Positions 25,501 to 33,784 of a DNA stretch of 64,000 bases are shown in pieces (within the stretch, counting starts at the first letter, position 1; each line of letters starts with the position of its first letter). Under the pieces are notes generated by a model, which saw only the letters and a program-made list of their open reading frames with translations, had not been told where the DNA came from and did no database searches. The stretch covers positions 62,001-126,000 of the forward strand of contig CAYLUZ010000008.1 of the NCBI GenBank assembly GCA_964387025.1, read 5' to 3'. A program made the position numbers and the translations under genes. The DNA comes from PNON01 sp964387025. Lineage in GTDB: Bacteria > Chloroflexota > Anaerolineae > Anaerolineales > Anaerolineaceae.

Positions 25501-28500
25501 AACCTATTACGTCAGGTTACACGCCGCACATGGGGTTTTTTCGAACGTTTCGTCGGGCCAGAAGATCATTGGCTGCCTCCGGATCACTACCAGGAATCGC
25601 CTATAGGAACAGTTGCTCATCGAACCTCTCCGACAAATATTGGAATGCTGCTCACTTCGACCCTGGCTGCATATGATATGGGTTATCTGGATCAATTGGG
25701 TTTAACTACCCGATTAGTGACTACGCTTGATACACTTGATCAGCTGGAAAGATTCCGGGGTCATTTTTTGAATTGGTACGATACCCAGACCCTCCTACCT
25801 CTCAACCCGCGGTACATTTCAACTGTAGATAGCGGCAACCTGGCAGCCAGTTTCATTGTGACTGCTCAAGCATGCAAGACAATACCTAACGAACCAATTT
25901 TCCGCTGGGACTTATGGGAAGGTTACCTTGACACATTATCCAATTTAACCCAAACACTTACAGGGATGCGTAAAGCTGAATTCGATCAACAGGTTGTAGG
26001 CATCAACAATCGAATCTCTGGGATACGGACCGAGATTATTTCAACAAAATCTCATCCGGAAAGATGGTTCCCTCTTTACTTAAAGGCAAGTGGTCAAGTA
26101 TGGCAGGATATTTCCCAACGTTTAATGGAACTTGTAGAAGTAGGACGAACAGCATTTAACTTAAAAACCCTAAGTAAACTCCAGGAAGTTGCTTTACAAG
26201 TGGAAAGACACCACCTCGCAGTTCAGCGCACGATCACTGAGTTGGCACCCTGGATTCCAATTATTCTGAATCCCCCCGATTTTCTTAGAAAACCTCAATT
26301 CACTGATGCATTAGATGCCCTTAGAAATTGTCTCCCATCCAATCCTGTTCTGGGACAAATTCAGATCAATACCAAAAATGCTTTCCCAATAATTCTTTCA
26401 ATAAAGCAATTACTTGAGAAAGATACATTAATTACGGGAGATTTAGCAGAAAGCACTGGGTTGAACTATGGTCCTGCCTTGGACTGGTTGGGAGATTTGA
26501 GTCAATCTTTTTCGAAAGCGGAGATAAATTCGGTTTCACTAATAAATACATTCGCACATATTGTAAATAAAGTGGAGCAGTTCGTAAAGGATATGGACTT
26601 CCGATTTCTCTACCATTTTCAAAGAAGGGTATTCCATATTGGTTTTAACCTGGATGCCGGACAGCTGGACCATAACTATTATGACCTGTTAGCTTCAGAA
26701 GCACGGATCACTTCGATCATAGCGATAGCCAAGGGGGAAATTCCGCAATCTCATTGGCTGCAACTTGGCCGGCCGGTAACGCGAATAGAAGGTTCTTATA
26801 TCTTGCTCTCGTGGAGTGGAACAATGTTCGAGTACCTCATGCCGCCACTATTTTTACGCTCTTATCCTGGAACATTACTGGCAGAAAGCACTCGAGGAGC
26901 AGTTTTGCACCAAATTGCTTATGGAAAATCACATAACATTCCATGGGGTATATCAGAGAGTGGCTTTTTTAGGTTCGATACCAATCAAAATTATCAATAT
27001 CGTGCATTCGGAGTACCCGGGTTAGGTTTTAAACGAGGATTAGGGGACGACCTGGTGATCGCTCCATATGCATCACTTATGGCGATCAATTATGAACCGC
27101 ATGCAGTAGTAAGCAACCTCATCAATTTGATCAAATATAAACTTCTTGGATTATACGGAGTGTACGAATCAATTGATTTCACGACCGACAGACTTCAGAT
27201 GGATGAAACATCGGCAATTGTAAGCGAATATATGGCCCATCACCAGGGGATGATTTTAATGGCGATGGCGAACTACCTGCATGGCGATATTATGGTTCAA
27301 CGGATGCACAGTGACCAGCGAATCCAAAGTGTGGAAATGCTTTTACAAGAACAAGTACCACATTCTGTCCCAGTGCAGGATCCTTATGCTGGAGATGTTA
27401 AAGGAGTAGAACGACTAACAGCAGTACCAATTGAAATCACTCCTTGGAGAGTCCCGGTACAAACACCCATTCCACAGGTAAATCTCCTTTCAAACGGAAG
27501 TTATAACGTAATTCTATCCAATATGGGTGGAGGATACAGTTCCTGGCGTGATATTGATCTGACACGATGGGAACCGGATGGGGTTTTAGACCCATGGGGG
27601 TCTTGGATATATATTCAGGAAATGAGACCTGATTCTCAAAAAAAATGCATAAATATGTGGTCGGCAGGTCATCAACCGCTTCCTGGTGATCCTATTGAAA
27701 TGCAAGTCACATATTTCGCCCATATGGCAGTCTTCCGTCGTAATGAAAATGAAATTGTTTCAACCATGGAAGTAACAGTTGCTCCTGACGACCCGGTAGA
27801 AATTCGGCGAGTTCATCTCCATAACAGCACTAACCAATCACGTATCCTTCGATTAACCTCGTATGGTGAGGTAATTCTTGCGCCACAAACAGCAGATTCC
27901 CGCCACCCTGCCTTTAATAAACTATTTATCGATAGTGAATTCGTTCCGGAGCTAAATCTGCAAATCTTTACTCGCCGTCCACGTTCCGAACAGGAAGCCA
28001 TTATATATATGGGACATATGCTCGTGACTGACGCTTCGCAAGAAATTGCACGACACGAAGCAGATCGTTATAAGTTTATAGGCCGTAATCGTACATTGCG
28101 CAACCCGGCTGCTTTATCAACAGAGCAATATCTTTCAGGCACGACCGGGGTAACTCTTGACCCAATCTTCTCCTTGGGTCAAATAATTGAACTGGATCCT
28201 AACAGCAGCACTGATATTAGTTTCCTGACATTTACTGGGGAAAGCCGTGAAGCAATTATTGCACTGGCTAATCGATATCAAAGTAGGACTTTAATTGAAC
28301 AATCTTTCCACCTGTCCAATATTGCTGCTCAAACATGGCTTGGAAAACAAAACATTACCACCCAGGCATTCAGAGACACTCTGAAACTTTTATCAGCGTT
28401 GATCTATTCATTCAAAGAAGCTCGTGCATCTTCAGAAACAATTGCAGCCAACCGGTTAGGGCAATCTGCACTATGGCGGTTTGGTATTTCTGGGGATTAT

Positions 28501-31371
28501 CCCATCCTTCTTGTCGAATTGGATGATCCGAAGAATATTGACCTTGTTCGTGAAGCACTATTGGTACATAAATTCCTGCGCAGCCGGCGTTTTATGATGG
28601 ATTTAGTGATTATCAATCGCCAACAAACGGATTATGGAGCAGAGTTGAATGGCATGCTCTTCCGTATGGTCAGTAAAATGAACGGAGAAGAGTGGCTCAA
28701 CCAACGCGGGGGAGTATATATTCATTATGGCGACCAAATGATGCATGAAGAATACACACTACTTCAAACCGCAGCACGTGTTCAACTTTTAGGCGCTAAT
28801 GGATCATTAGGGTCTCAAATGCCTCATTATTCGATCCAGGTTCACCACCTTCCCGCTTTTACACCTACCCGTCAGGTAGTTTCAAAGTTAAAAGCAAGAA
28901 ATGAACCTTATAAACTTCCATTTGAGGAAATTGACAACAGGTTATTCAATAATGGTTATGGAGGGTTTAGCAGTGATGGCCGTGAGTATATTATTGATTG
29001 GAATGCAGCTATAGCCGCTTCGGGAACTATCCCGCTTGGAAGGATAACGCCAGCACCCTGGGTTAATGTGATTGGTTACCCGGGATTTGGTTTTATGGTG
29101 AGTGAAACGGGAAGCCAATGCACCTGGGCTTTAAATAGTGGGGAAAACCGGCTTACTCCCTGGTCCAACGACCCTGTGTGCGATCCTACCGGCGAAGCAC
29201 TTTACTTAAGGGATGAAGAAACCGGCGAGGTCTGGACCCCCACACCATTGCCTTCAGGAACGAATCAAACATTCCGGATAAAACATGGTGCAGGATATTC
29301 CACCTTTGAAAACAATTCACATGGGCTACGACAAATATTGACGCTTTTTTCAAGCCCTGAAGACCCCGTCAAAATTATACATTTAAAGGTTGAAAATACG
29401 TTAGCTTATAACCGTCGTATAACAGCCACACAATACGTCGAATGGGTATTAGGAACAAAGCATGCCTCGAGTATGGCGTATATTATTCCGGAATACAATT
29501 CAGACCTTGAATGCCTCTTTGCCACCAATCCTTACAATGCAGAATTTGGAGAAAGGGTTGCATTCTTAATCGCAAGTAAATCTATCCATGGCCTGACTGC
29601 TGATCGGACTGAATTCCTTGGTCGTGGTGGGACATCTGCATTCCCAGTCGCTCTGCACCGGCTGGGATTGGAAACACGAATCACCCCGGGTGAAGATCCT
29701 TGTGCAGTTCTTCAAGTGCATCTTGATCTACTTCCTGGAGGGATGGAAGAGATCTACTTTGTCCTGGGTCAAGGAATTAATAAGGAACATGCTATCGAAT
29801 TAGTTAAGAAATACCACGATCCTACTAATGTGGGCGAAGCTTATGAGCGTACCCATGTATTTTGGGATCACCTTCTTGATACTATTCAGGTGAATACACC
29901 TGAACCCGCAACCAATCTGATCCTTAACCGCTGGATGCTCTACCAGACTTTGTCTTGTCGAATCTGGGGGCGAACAGGTTTTTACCAATCCAGTGGAGCA
30001 TTTGGTTTTCGAGACCAACTCCAGGATGTCCTTGCATTATTACCAATTGACCCCGCAATTACACGCAGTCAAATTCTAAATGCAGCGCAACACCAATTTG
30101 AAGAAGGTGACGTTATGCATTGGTGGCATCCTCCATCAGGCCGCGGAGTGAGGACACGATTTTCAGATGACCTCTTATGGCTTCCTTACGTAACAGCACA
30201 ATATATCGAAGTAACAGGGGATTCGGGAATTTTAAATGAGAAAATTCCGTTTCGATCAGCTCCTCCTCTTGTAGAAAGGGAGGAAGAACTTTACAGCGAA
30301 TATCCACTAACCGCGGAACATTTCACCCTTATGGAACATTGTCTTCGGGCAATTGAGAAAGGCGCTACAGCTGGCATTCATGGTCTCCCATTGATCGGTT
30401 CAGGAGATTGGAATGATGGTATGAATAGCGTTGGTAAAAATGGTCATGGAGAGAGTGTTTGGTTGGCGTGGTTTATTTGTGATGTTCTAAAACGATTTGC
30501 GATAATTTGTGATCAATATGGAGATTCACAAAATCCTCAAAGGTTCAATGAAAAAGCTACTGAATATGCGGCTGCAATCGAACAATCTGCCTGGGATGGA
30601 GATTGGTATCTAAGAGCTTACTATGACAGTGGGATAGCAATTGGTTCCGTTCAAGACCTGGAATGTCAGATTGACGCAATTGCTCAATCGTGGGCTGTCT
30701 TAAGTGGTTCAGGTGATTTGCACCGAAGTCGAAAGGCATTACAGTCAGTAATGGAAAAATTGGTGCTTCCGGATGAGAGGTTGCTTCTACTCTTTACTCC
30801 ACCATTTGATAAAACTCCCCGAAATCCTGGATATATTAAAGGATATATGCCTGGTACTCGGGAGAATGGCGGGCAATATACACATGCAGCCACATGGACC
30901 GCCTGGGCATTTGCTCGATTGAAAGCAGGTAAGCAAGCCGGGGAATTGTTTAATATGCTTAATCCCATCTTTCAATCTGATACAGAAGCCAAAGCTACTG
31001 TTTATCGGGTGGAACCTTATGTAATTTGTGCTGATATCTACAGCAAGGCACCATTCGTTCGTCGAGGCGGATGGACCTGGTACACAGGATCAGCTGCCTG
31101 GATGTACAGATTAGGCGTTGAAGCTATTCTTGGCTTTAAAAAAGTAGGAAATTCTTTACAAATAGATCCGGTGATTCCACCTTCCTGGGATGGTTATAAA
31201 ATACATTATAAATTTGGGGAATCTGAATACTTTATTAATGTCCACAACCCAGAACATGTAGAGAACCAGGTACGCCAAATATTCCTGGATGGTCAGCCAT
31301 TGAATGATGCTCATATACCACTGGTTGATGATAAAAAGGTGCATCAAGTTGTTGTCACGATGGGAAAATGA
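22525..31371 (+). CDS. Giant cyclic beta-1,2-glucan synthase-like protein (GT84-GH189-GH94, NdvB/Cgs type)
   Basis: 2948 residues from the ATG at 22525, two bases after the stress-protein stop. The frame is open further upstream, but only inside that gene. Domain order: a cytoplasmic N-terminal helical region (1 to about 340), and two membrane segments (VVYLSAIFALTILILAAFFL; WIAAIILSLVLLIPGMTVST). Next is a family 84 glycosyltransferase with LDTDTILPRGAA, a GEGSYVGKGIYDVDAF segment, LSHDLLEG and the RQRRWIRGDW acceptor motif. Four or so more membrane helices follow, then the cyclisation region (ISESGFFRFD, YRAFGVPGLGFKRGLGDD, MAHHQGMILMA). The C-terminal GH94 domain has GDWNDGMN at 2628-2634 and RRGGWTWYTGSAAWMYRLG. 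In characterised enzymes GT84 polymerises UDP-glucose into beta-1,2-glucan, the middle domain closes the ring, and GH94 trims chain length. Linear or other beta-glucan products remain possible. Confidence 0.88.
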   Translation: MLDDQVKQEKEGSDITQTYTPSTRTEQLQELIARLSNNYNEVSRDKTGRIIRTARSRQKLLGHNLALYESWLDDAHRYFRGITSQKESLTYASEWVLDNYYIIRQAIQQIEEDLPSGYFNQLPRLKNNSNQGFPRIYAIARDILAFQHYLLDPIELESVLIQFQENITLTMGELWALPIFLRYGLIEFLAQTLIEVIQPATMPNLPIIDSQLHRTELPFSESNSTNGDAANNNNIANIILSLRTISEQNWSDFFESISCLERTLRKDPAGIYPRMDFKTRDTYRKEVEVLSIATGLEESNLAEITIDLAGSTDHVGEFHLGKKRPILEQKIGFQPDYKTSFKRFIFRRATVVYLSAIFALTILILAAFFLAARLPELVRNIPLGSGEFQWDAALLIGGVPVQWIAAIILSLVLLIPGMTVSTSLINWLITLLIKPSMLPKLDFKDEIPETHATLIVIPALIANHKEIDSLVQQLELHYLRNPEPGIRFALLTDFRDADSQTLPEDEDLIQYAQESIKLLNNKYQFPSGANSAGESSVIQGGELSGKGFDQLFYFLHRKRLWNASEGKWIGWERKRGKLNELNLLLRGGTNLSYISQLVEIAQQKGALQNIRFVITLDTDTILPRGAASRLAGTLAHPLNQAKFDVETGKIISGYTILQPRMEIHPRSSNHSWFTRLFSGDTGLDLYTLAVSDAYQDLFGEGSYVGKGIYDVDAFERCVDKQIPDNTVLSHDLLEGVMSRAGLVTDITMIEDYPQNYFTQVLRQRRWIRGDWQLLPWILKPNRQGLSFSIIDRWKMIDNLRRSLLTPALLLIFILGLVFEPQLAGLWTIVVLLSLGTPMLTSLAHSTLRLLSGEYPSRAFRPLGWNLVRWLLAIAFLPYEAYITIDAIFTTLYRLIISHKNLLQWTTAAQTAKVFGLQNRRSIAWQKLGAAAILAVILAVWLQLITPHNGVILAPPITFSSPVLLLWLLSPLIVWWINRPIVREVVPLNEKQSNLLRQVTRRTWGFFERFVGPEDHWLPPDHYQESPIGTVAHRTSPTNIGMLLTSTLAAYDMGYLDQLGLTTRLVTTLDTLDQLERFRGHFLNWYDTQTLLPLNPRYISTVDSGNLAASFIVTAQACKTIPNEPIFRWDLWEGYLDTLSNLTQTLTGMRKAEFDQQVVGINNRISGIRTEIISTKSHPERWFPLYLKASGQVWQDISQRLMELVEVGRTAFNLKTLSKLQEVALQVERHHLAVQRTITELAPWIPIILNPPDFLRKPQFTDALDALRNCLPSNPVLGQIQINTKNAFPIILSIKQLLEKDTLITGDLAESTGLNYGPALDWLGDLSQSFSKAEINSVSLINTFAHIVNKVEQFVKDMDFRFLYHFQRRVFHIGFNLDAGQLDHNYYDLLASEARITSIIAIAKGEIPQSHWLQLGRPVTRIEGSYILLSWSGTMFEYLMPPLFLRSYPGTLLAESTRGAVLHQIAYGKSHNIPWGISESGFFRFDTNQNYQYRAFGVPGLGFKRGLGDDLVIAPYASLMAINYEPHAVVSNLINLIKYKLLGLYGVYESIDFTTDRLQMDETSAIVSEYMAHHQGMILMAMANYLHGDIMVQRMHSDQRIQSVEMLLQEQVPHSVPVQDPYAGDVKGVERLTAVPIEITPWRVPVQTPIPQVNLLSNGSYNVILSNMGGGYSSWRDIDLTRWEPDGVLDPWGSWIYIQEMRPDSQKKCINMWSAGHQPLPGDPIEMQVTYFAHMAVFRRNENEIVSTMEVTVAPDDPVEIRRVHLHNSTNQSRILRLTSYGEVILAPQTADSRHPAFNKLFIDSEFVPELNLQIFTRRPRSEQEAIIYMGHMLVTDASQEIARHEADRYKFIGRNRTLRNPAALSTEQYLSGTTGVTLDPIFSLGQIIELDPNSSTDISFLTFTGESREAIIALANRYQSRTLIEQSFHLSNIAAQTWLGKQNITTQAFRDTLKLLSALIYSFKEARASSETIAANRLGQSALWRFGISGDYPILLVELDDPKNIDLVREALLVHKFLRSRRFMMDLVIINRQQTDYGAELNGMLFRMVSKMNGEEWLNQRGGVYIHYGDQMMHEEYTLLQTAARVQLLGANGSLGSQMPHYSIQVHHLPAFTPTRQVVSKLKARNEPYKLPFEEIDNRLFNNGYGGFSSDGREYIIDWNAAIAASGTIPLGRITPAPWVNVIGYPGFGFMVSETGSQCTWALNSGENRLTPWSNDPVCDPTGEALYLRDEETGEVWTPTPLPSGTNQTFRIKHGAGYSTFENNSHGLRQILTLFSSPEDPVKIIHLKVENTLAYNRRITATQYVEWVLGTKHASSMAYIIPEYNSDLECLFATNPYNAEFGERVAFLIASKSIHGLTADRTEFLGRGGTSAFPVALHRLGLETRITPGEDPCAVLQVHLDLLPGGMEEIYFVLGQGINKEHAIELVKKYHDPTNVGEAYERTHVFWDHLLDTIQVNTPEPATNLILNRWMLYQTLSCRIWGRTGFYQSSGAFGFRDQLQDVLALLPIDPAITRSQILNAAQHQFEEGDVMHWWHPPSGRGVRTRFSDDLLWLPYVTAQYIEVTGDSGILNEKIPFRSAPPLVEREEELYSEYPLTAEHFTLMEHCLRAIEKGATAGIHGLPLIGSGDWNDGMNSVGKNGHGESVWLAWFICDVLKRFAIICDQYGDSQNPQRFNEKATEYAAAIEQSAWDGDWYLRAYYDSGIAIGSVQDLECQIDAIAQSWAVLSGSGDLHRSRKALQSVMEKLVLPDERLLLLFTPPFDKTPRNPGYIKGYMPGTRENGGQYTHAATWTAWAFARLKAGKQAGELFNMLNPIFQSDTEAKATVYRVEPYVICADIYSKAPFVRRGGWTWYTGSAAWMYRLGVEAILGFKKVGNSLQIDPVIPPSWDGYKIHYKFGESEYFINVHNPEHVENQVRQIFLDGQPLNDAHIPLVDDKKVHQVVVTMGK

Positions 31372-31489
31372 GCTGGTTTTCCACTTGCTTGAATTTAGCC
31401 ATAATTTCATAAGGAATAGTCAAACCATTCTGCTAGTTCTTTAAGGAGAAAGGCAATTCGGATTATTGATAATTGGTAAATAAGAAATT

Positions 31490-31498
31490 TGTTATAAT
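31490..31498 (+). promoter_or_regulatory. Extended -10 promoter for the SCP2 gene
   Basis: TGTTATAAT: TGn plus a perfect TATAAT (31493-31498), 29 bases before the chosen ATG. A TTGATA lies upstream at a non-ideal distance. Confidence 0.5.
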
Positions 31499-31527
31499 CT
31501 CCCAATCCAATGAATCAAGGACTTGGT

Positions 31528-31857
31528 ATGAATATCATTGAAGACATAATCGCTGATTTACCTTCCAGAATTAACAACACTAAACAACTACCGGGCAATA
31601 CAATTATTCAACTATGTATTTTGGGAAGTAATGGGGGAAATTGGTACATCCAATTTAAGGATGGAACTCCGACAATGATTCCAGGTTATTCCAGCAACCC
31701 TGATCTTTCATTAACGTGTACATTTGAAGATTTTATGAATTTATCTTATGGGGAATTGGATCCGGGGAAAGCTTTTATGACTGGTAAGTTGACCATTCAG
31801 GGAGATATAACTACTGCTCAACAGCTACTCGGGCTTTTGAAATCTACCAGAAATTAG
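31528..31857 (+). CDS. SCP2 sterol-carrier-like lipid-binding protein
   Basis: 109 residues from the ATG at 31528, which has AAGGA six bases upstream. An ATG at 31510 would be the longer alternative. The SCP2 pattern is visible: ...IQLCILGSNGGNWYIQFKDG, PDLSLTCTFEDFMNLSYGEL, PGKAFMTGKLTIQGDITTAQ. The domain forms a hydrophobic pocket that binds lipids or acyl chains. Bacterial single-domain members are mostly uncharacterised. It converges on the sufT-like gene and has its own promoter. No signal peptide. Confidence 0.8.
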   Translation: MNIIEDIIADLPSRINNTKQLPGNTIIQLCILGSNGGNWYIQFKDGTPTMIPGYSSNPDLSLTCTFEDFMNLSYGELDPGKAFMTGKLTIQGDITTAQQLLGLLKSTRN

Positions 31858-31864
31858 CACATGA

Positions 31865-32218
31865 TTATTGCCACATTCCCCATTCAAAACCTGCGGAAGA
31901 TTCCATCATTGAGAAATCCCATGGATCCATTCCAAGAGCCATAATTACCGGTATATCCACAGCTTCGGAAGCTTTTTGAGTAGTCATTTCAATTAATGCA
32001 GGAGCATACGGACAAAAGGGGGTTGTCATGATCATACTTATTATCAAAGAGCCATCAGTGATTTGCACATTTCTAACCAAACCCAACTGGATAATACTCA
32101 GCCCCAATTCAGGATCATTAACTTGTTGAAATGCTTCCCGTAGTTTTTGAACAATCTCGGGATGACTTATTTCGATGTCCCAAACAGCTATATTTGAATT
32201 CTCAGGTGAATCTGTCAT
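31865..32218 (-). CDS. MIP18/DUF59-family iron-sulfur assembly factor (SufT-like)
   Basis: 117 residues. MIP18 family features are visible: VQKLREAFQQVNDPELGLSI, IQLGLVRNVQITDG, IISMIMTTPFCPYAPALIEM with the conserved Cys, and a C-terminal ALGMDPWDFSMM. Members such as SufT help deliver or mature Fe-S clusters. The gene lies four bases after the SufR-like repressor, in the unit divergent from sufC, which supports the same role. PaaD-like phenylacetate functions are less likely here. Confidence 0.85.
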   Translation of the reverse strand: MTDSPENSNIAVWDIEISHPEIVQKLREAFQQVNDPELGLSIIQLGLVRNVQITDGSLIISMIMTTPFCPYAPALIEMTTQKASEAVDIPVIMALGMDPWDFSMMESSAGFEWGMWQ

Positions 32219-32222
32219 ATTA

Positions 32223-32846
32223 TTACCCGCTTATCAATGGTTGTTTAACTACGTAAGTACAATGGTCGTTGCCTAACAATAAGCAATTAATTTTTTCAAC
32301 AGGAATTGAAAGGATGGATGAGATCATTGTCTGATCCACTTTACATACTTCCGGATGATTCTGACCAACATGGAAATATGGACATGAAATCTCATGAATC
32401 CGATATTCGTCACCTGCTTTTTCCCATTCGACAGTAAAACCTTCCCTTGACAGCAAAGTTTTGAGCAAATTGAGCTTTTCCTCCAGGGAGAGGTTTATTG
32501 CCAGGTCCTGGTAATTAGCACTCATATCCAGAGCAATCTCAGTAAACAGCTTATCAACAACCGGTGCAGGCAGGGTGCTTTTCATTTGATCAAGGATTTT
32601 GGTTGTCAGCCTCAAATAGTTAGTTGGAAATCTTTCTGAACCGGATTCTGTAAGAAAATACACTTGCCTTGGTCTGCCAACACCGTGACGTTCTTCTTCA
32701 GCGACAATTAATCCTTCAATAAGCAGACTGGATATATGATGACGAACAGATATGGAATTAATTCCAACTTTTACGCCTAACTCAGTGATCGTTGAGCGTG
32801 GATGAGCTAGTAAACTCTGTAAAACTTTTTCGCGGGTAGATATCAT
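32223..32846 (-). CDS. SufR-like Fe-S-sensing transcriptional repressor
   Basis: 207 residues. The N-terminal winged helix-turn-helix (about 1-75) reads TREKVLQSLLAHPRSTITEL, GINSISVRHHISSLLIEGLI, GRPRQVYFLTESG. The C-terminal part has four cysteines: EISCPYFHVG, HPEVCKVDQ, EKINCLLLGNDHCTYVV. Cyanobacterial SufR holds a cluster by C-terminal cysteines and represses suf when the cluster is present. Here the gene faces sufC across a perfect palindrome covering both -35 boxes, which fits autoregulation and suf repression. The ribosome site GGAG is close to the ATG. Confidence 0.88.
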   Translation of the reverse strand: MISTREKVLQSLLAHPRSTITELGVKVGINSISVRHHISSLLIEGLIVAEEERHGVGRPRQVYFLTESGSERFPTNYLRLTTKILDQMKSTLPAPVVDKLFTEIALDMSANYQDLAINLSLEEKLNLLKTLLSREGFTVEWEKAGDEYRIHEISCPYFHVGQNHPEVCKVDQTMISSILSIPVEKINCLLLGNDHCTYVVKQPLISG

Positions 32847-32877
32847 CTTTCTCCGTCGATAATTTCCAATTTCTGAT

Positions 32878-32907
32878 AATATACCATTAATATATGTAAT
32901 TTGTCAA
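32878..32907 (-). promoter_or_regulatory. Promoter of the sufR-like/sufT-like unit
   Basis: Minus strand: TTGACA (32902-32907), 18-base spacer, TATATT (32878-32883). The -35 box lies in the left arm of the palindrome. Confidence 0.7.
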
Positions 32908-32936
32908 TATTTATGATTATTATAATAAATATTGAC
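32903..32936. promoter_or_regulatory. Perfect inverted repeat: candidate SufR operator
   Basis: GTCAATATTTAT (32903-32914), ten-base spacer, ATAAATATTGAC (32925-32936): 12 of 12 bases match. Each arm covers the -35 box of one divergent promoter, so one bound dimer could shut both. Confidence 0.75.
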
Positions 32937-32960
32937 TAATCGAAAAATATTTGCTATAAT
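32932..32960 (+). promoter_or_regulatory. Promoter of the suf operon
   Basis: TTGACT (32932-32937), 17-base spacer, TATAAT (32955-32960), 33 bases before the sufC ATG. The -35 overlaps the right arm of the palindrome. Confidence 0.85.
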
Positions 32961-32993
32961 CTTGACAATATAAACCACATCCCGGGGAGTACT

Positions 32994-33779
32994 ATGTCAG
33001 AGTTAATCATAAACGATTTACACGTCAGTATTGAAGGTAAGGAAATACTGAAAGGTTTCAACCTTAGGATCAACTCCGGAGAGGTCCATGCGATCATGGG
33101 ACCAAATGGAACCGGAAAATCCACACTGGCCTATACGATCATGGGTCATCCATCTTATCAAATTACCAGTGGCGAGATATTCCTGGATGGAAACAAGATA
33201 AATGATCTTGCACCAGACGAACGCTCGAGAGCTGGTTTGTTTTTAGCATTTCAATATCCAATGGCAATTCCGGGAGTAACTGTTGCCAATTATTTAAGGA
33301 CTGCAGTTAATTCACATAGAAAATATAGCAATCCTGAATATAAAGGCATTCCAATTCCAGAATTCAGAAAGATGATAATTGAGCAAATGGATTATCTGAA
33401 AATGGATCACTCATTCGCAGGAAGATATCTGAATGATGGATTTTCAGGTGGTGAAAAAAAACGGAATGAGATCCTGCAAATGGCAATATTAAAACCTCGC
33501 TTCGCAATACTAGATGAAACTGATTCAGGGCTGGATATTGATGCTCTTAAAATCGTTTCTGAAGGGGTAAATGCTTTACGAGGTCCAAACCTGGGTGTCC
33601 TGGTAATAACCCATTATCAACGAATATTAAATTATATTCACCCTGATTTTGTACATGTAATGATGGAAGGAAAAATTGTTGAATCCGGGGATGCTCAACT
33701 TGCTTTGCACCTTGAAGAACAGGGGTACGAATGGGTTCGAGAAAAGATGGATTCTACCAGGGATGAATCACTGAGGTAA
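32994..33779 (+). CDS. sufC: Fe-S cluster assembly ATPase SufC
   Basis: 261 residues. An ABC-type ATPase without membrane domains that drives the SufBC2D scaffold. Walker A is GPNGTGKST, the Q-loop region AFQYPMAIPGV is SufC-specific, the signature is FSGGEKKRNEI, and Walker B AILDETDSGLDID carries the expected D-E pair. ITHYQRILNYI is the switch His segment. The start has GGGGAG upstream. First gene of the operon; sufB follows five bases later. Confidence 0.97.
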   Translation: MSELIINDLHVSIEGKEILKGFNLRINSGEVHAIMGPNGTGKSTLAYTIMGHPSYQITSGEIFLDGNKINDLAPDERSRAGLFLAFQYPMAIPGVTVANYLRTAVNSHRKYSNPEYKGIPIPEFRKMIIEQMDYLKMDHSFAGRYLNDGFSGGEKKRNEILQMAILKPRFAILDETDSGLDIDALKIVSEGVNALRGPNLGVLVITHYQRILNYIHPDFVHVMMEGKIVESGDAQLALHLEEQGYEWVREKMDSTRDESLR

Positions 33780-33784
33780 TTATT

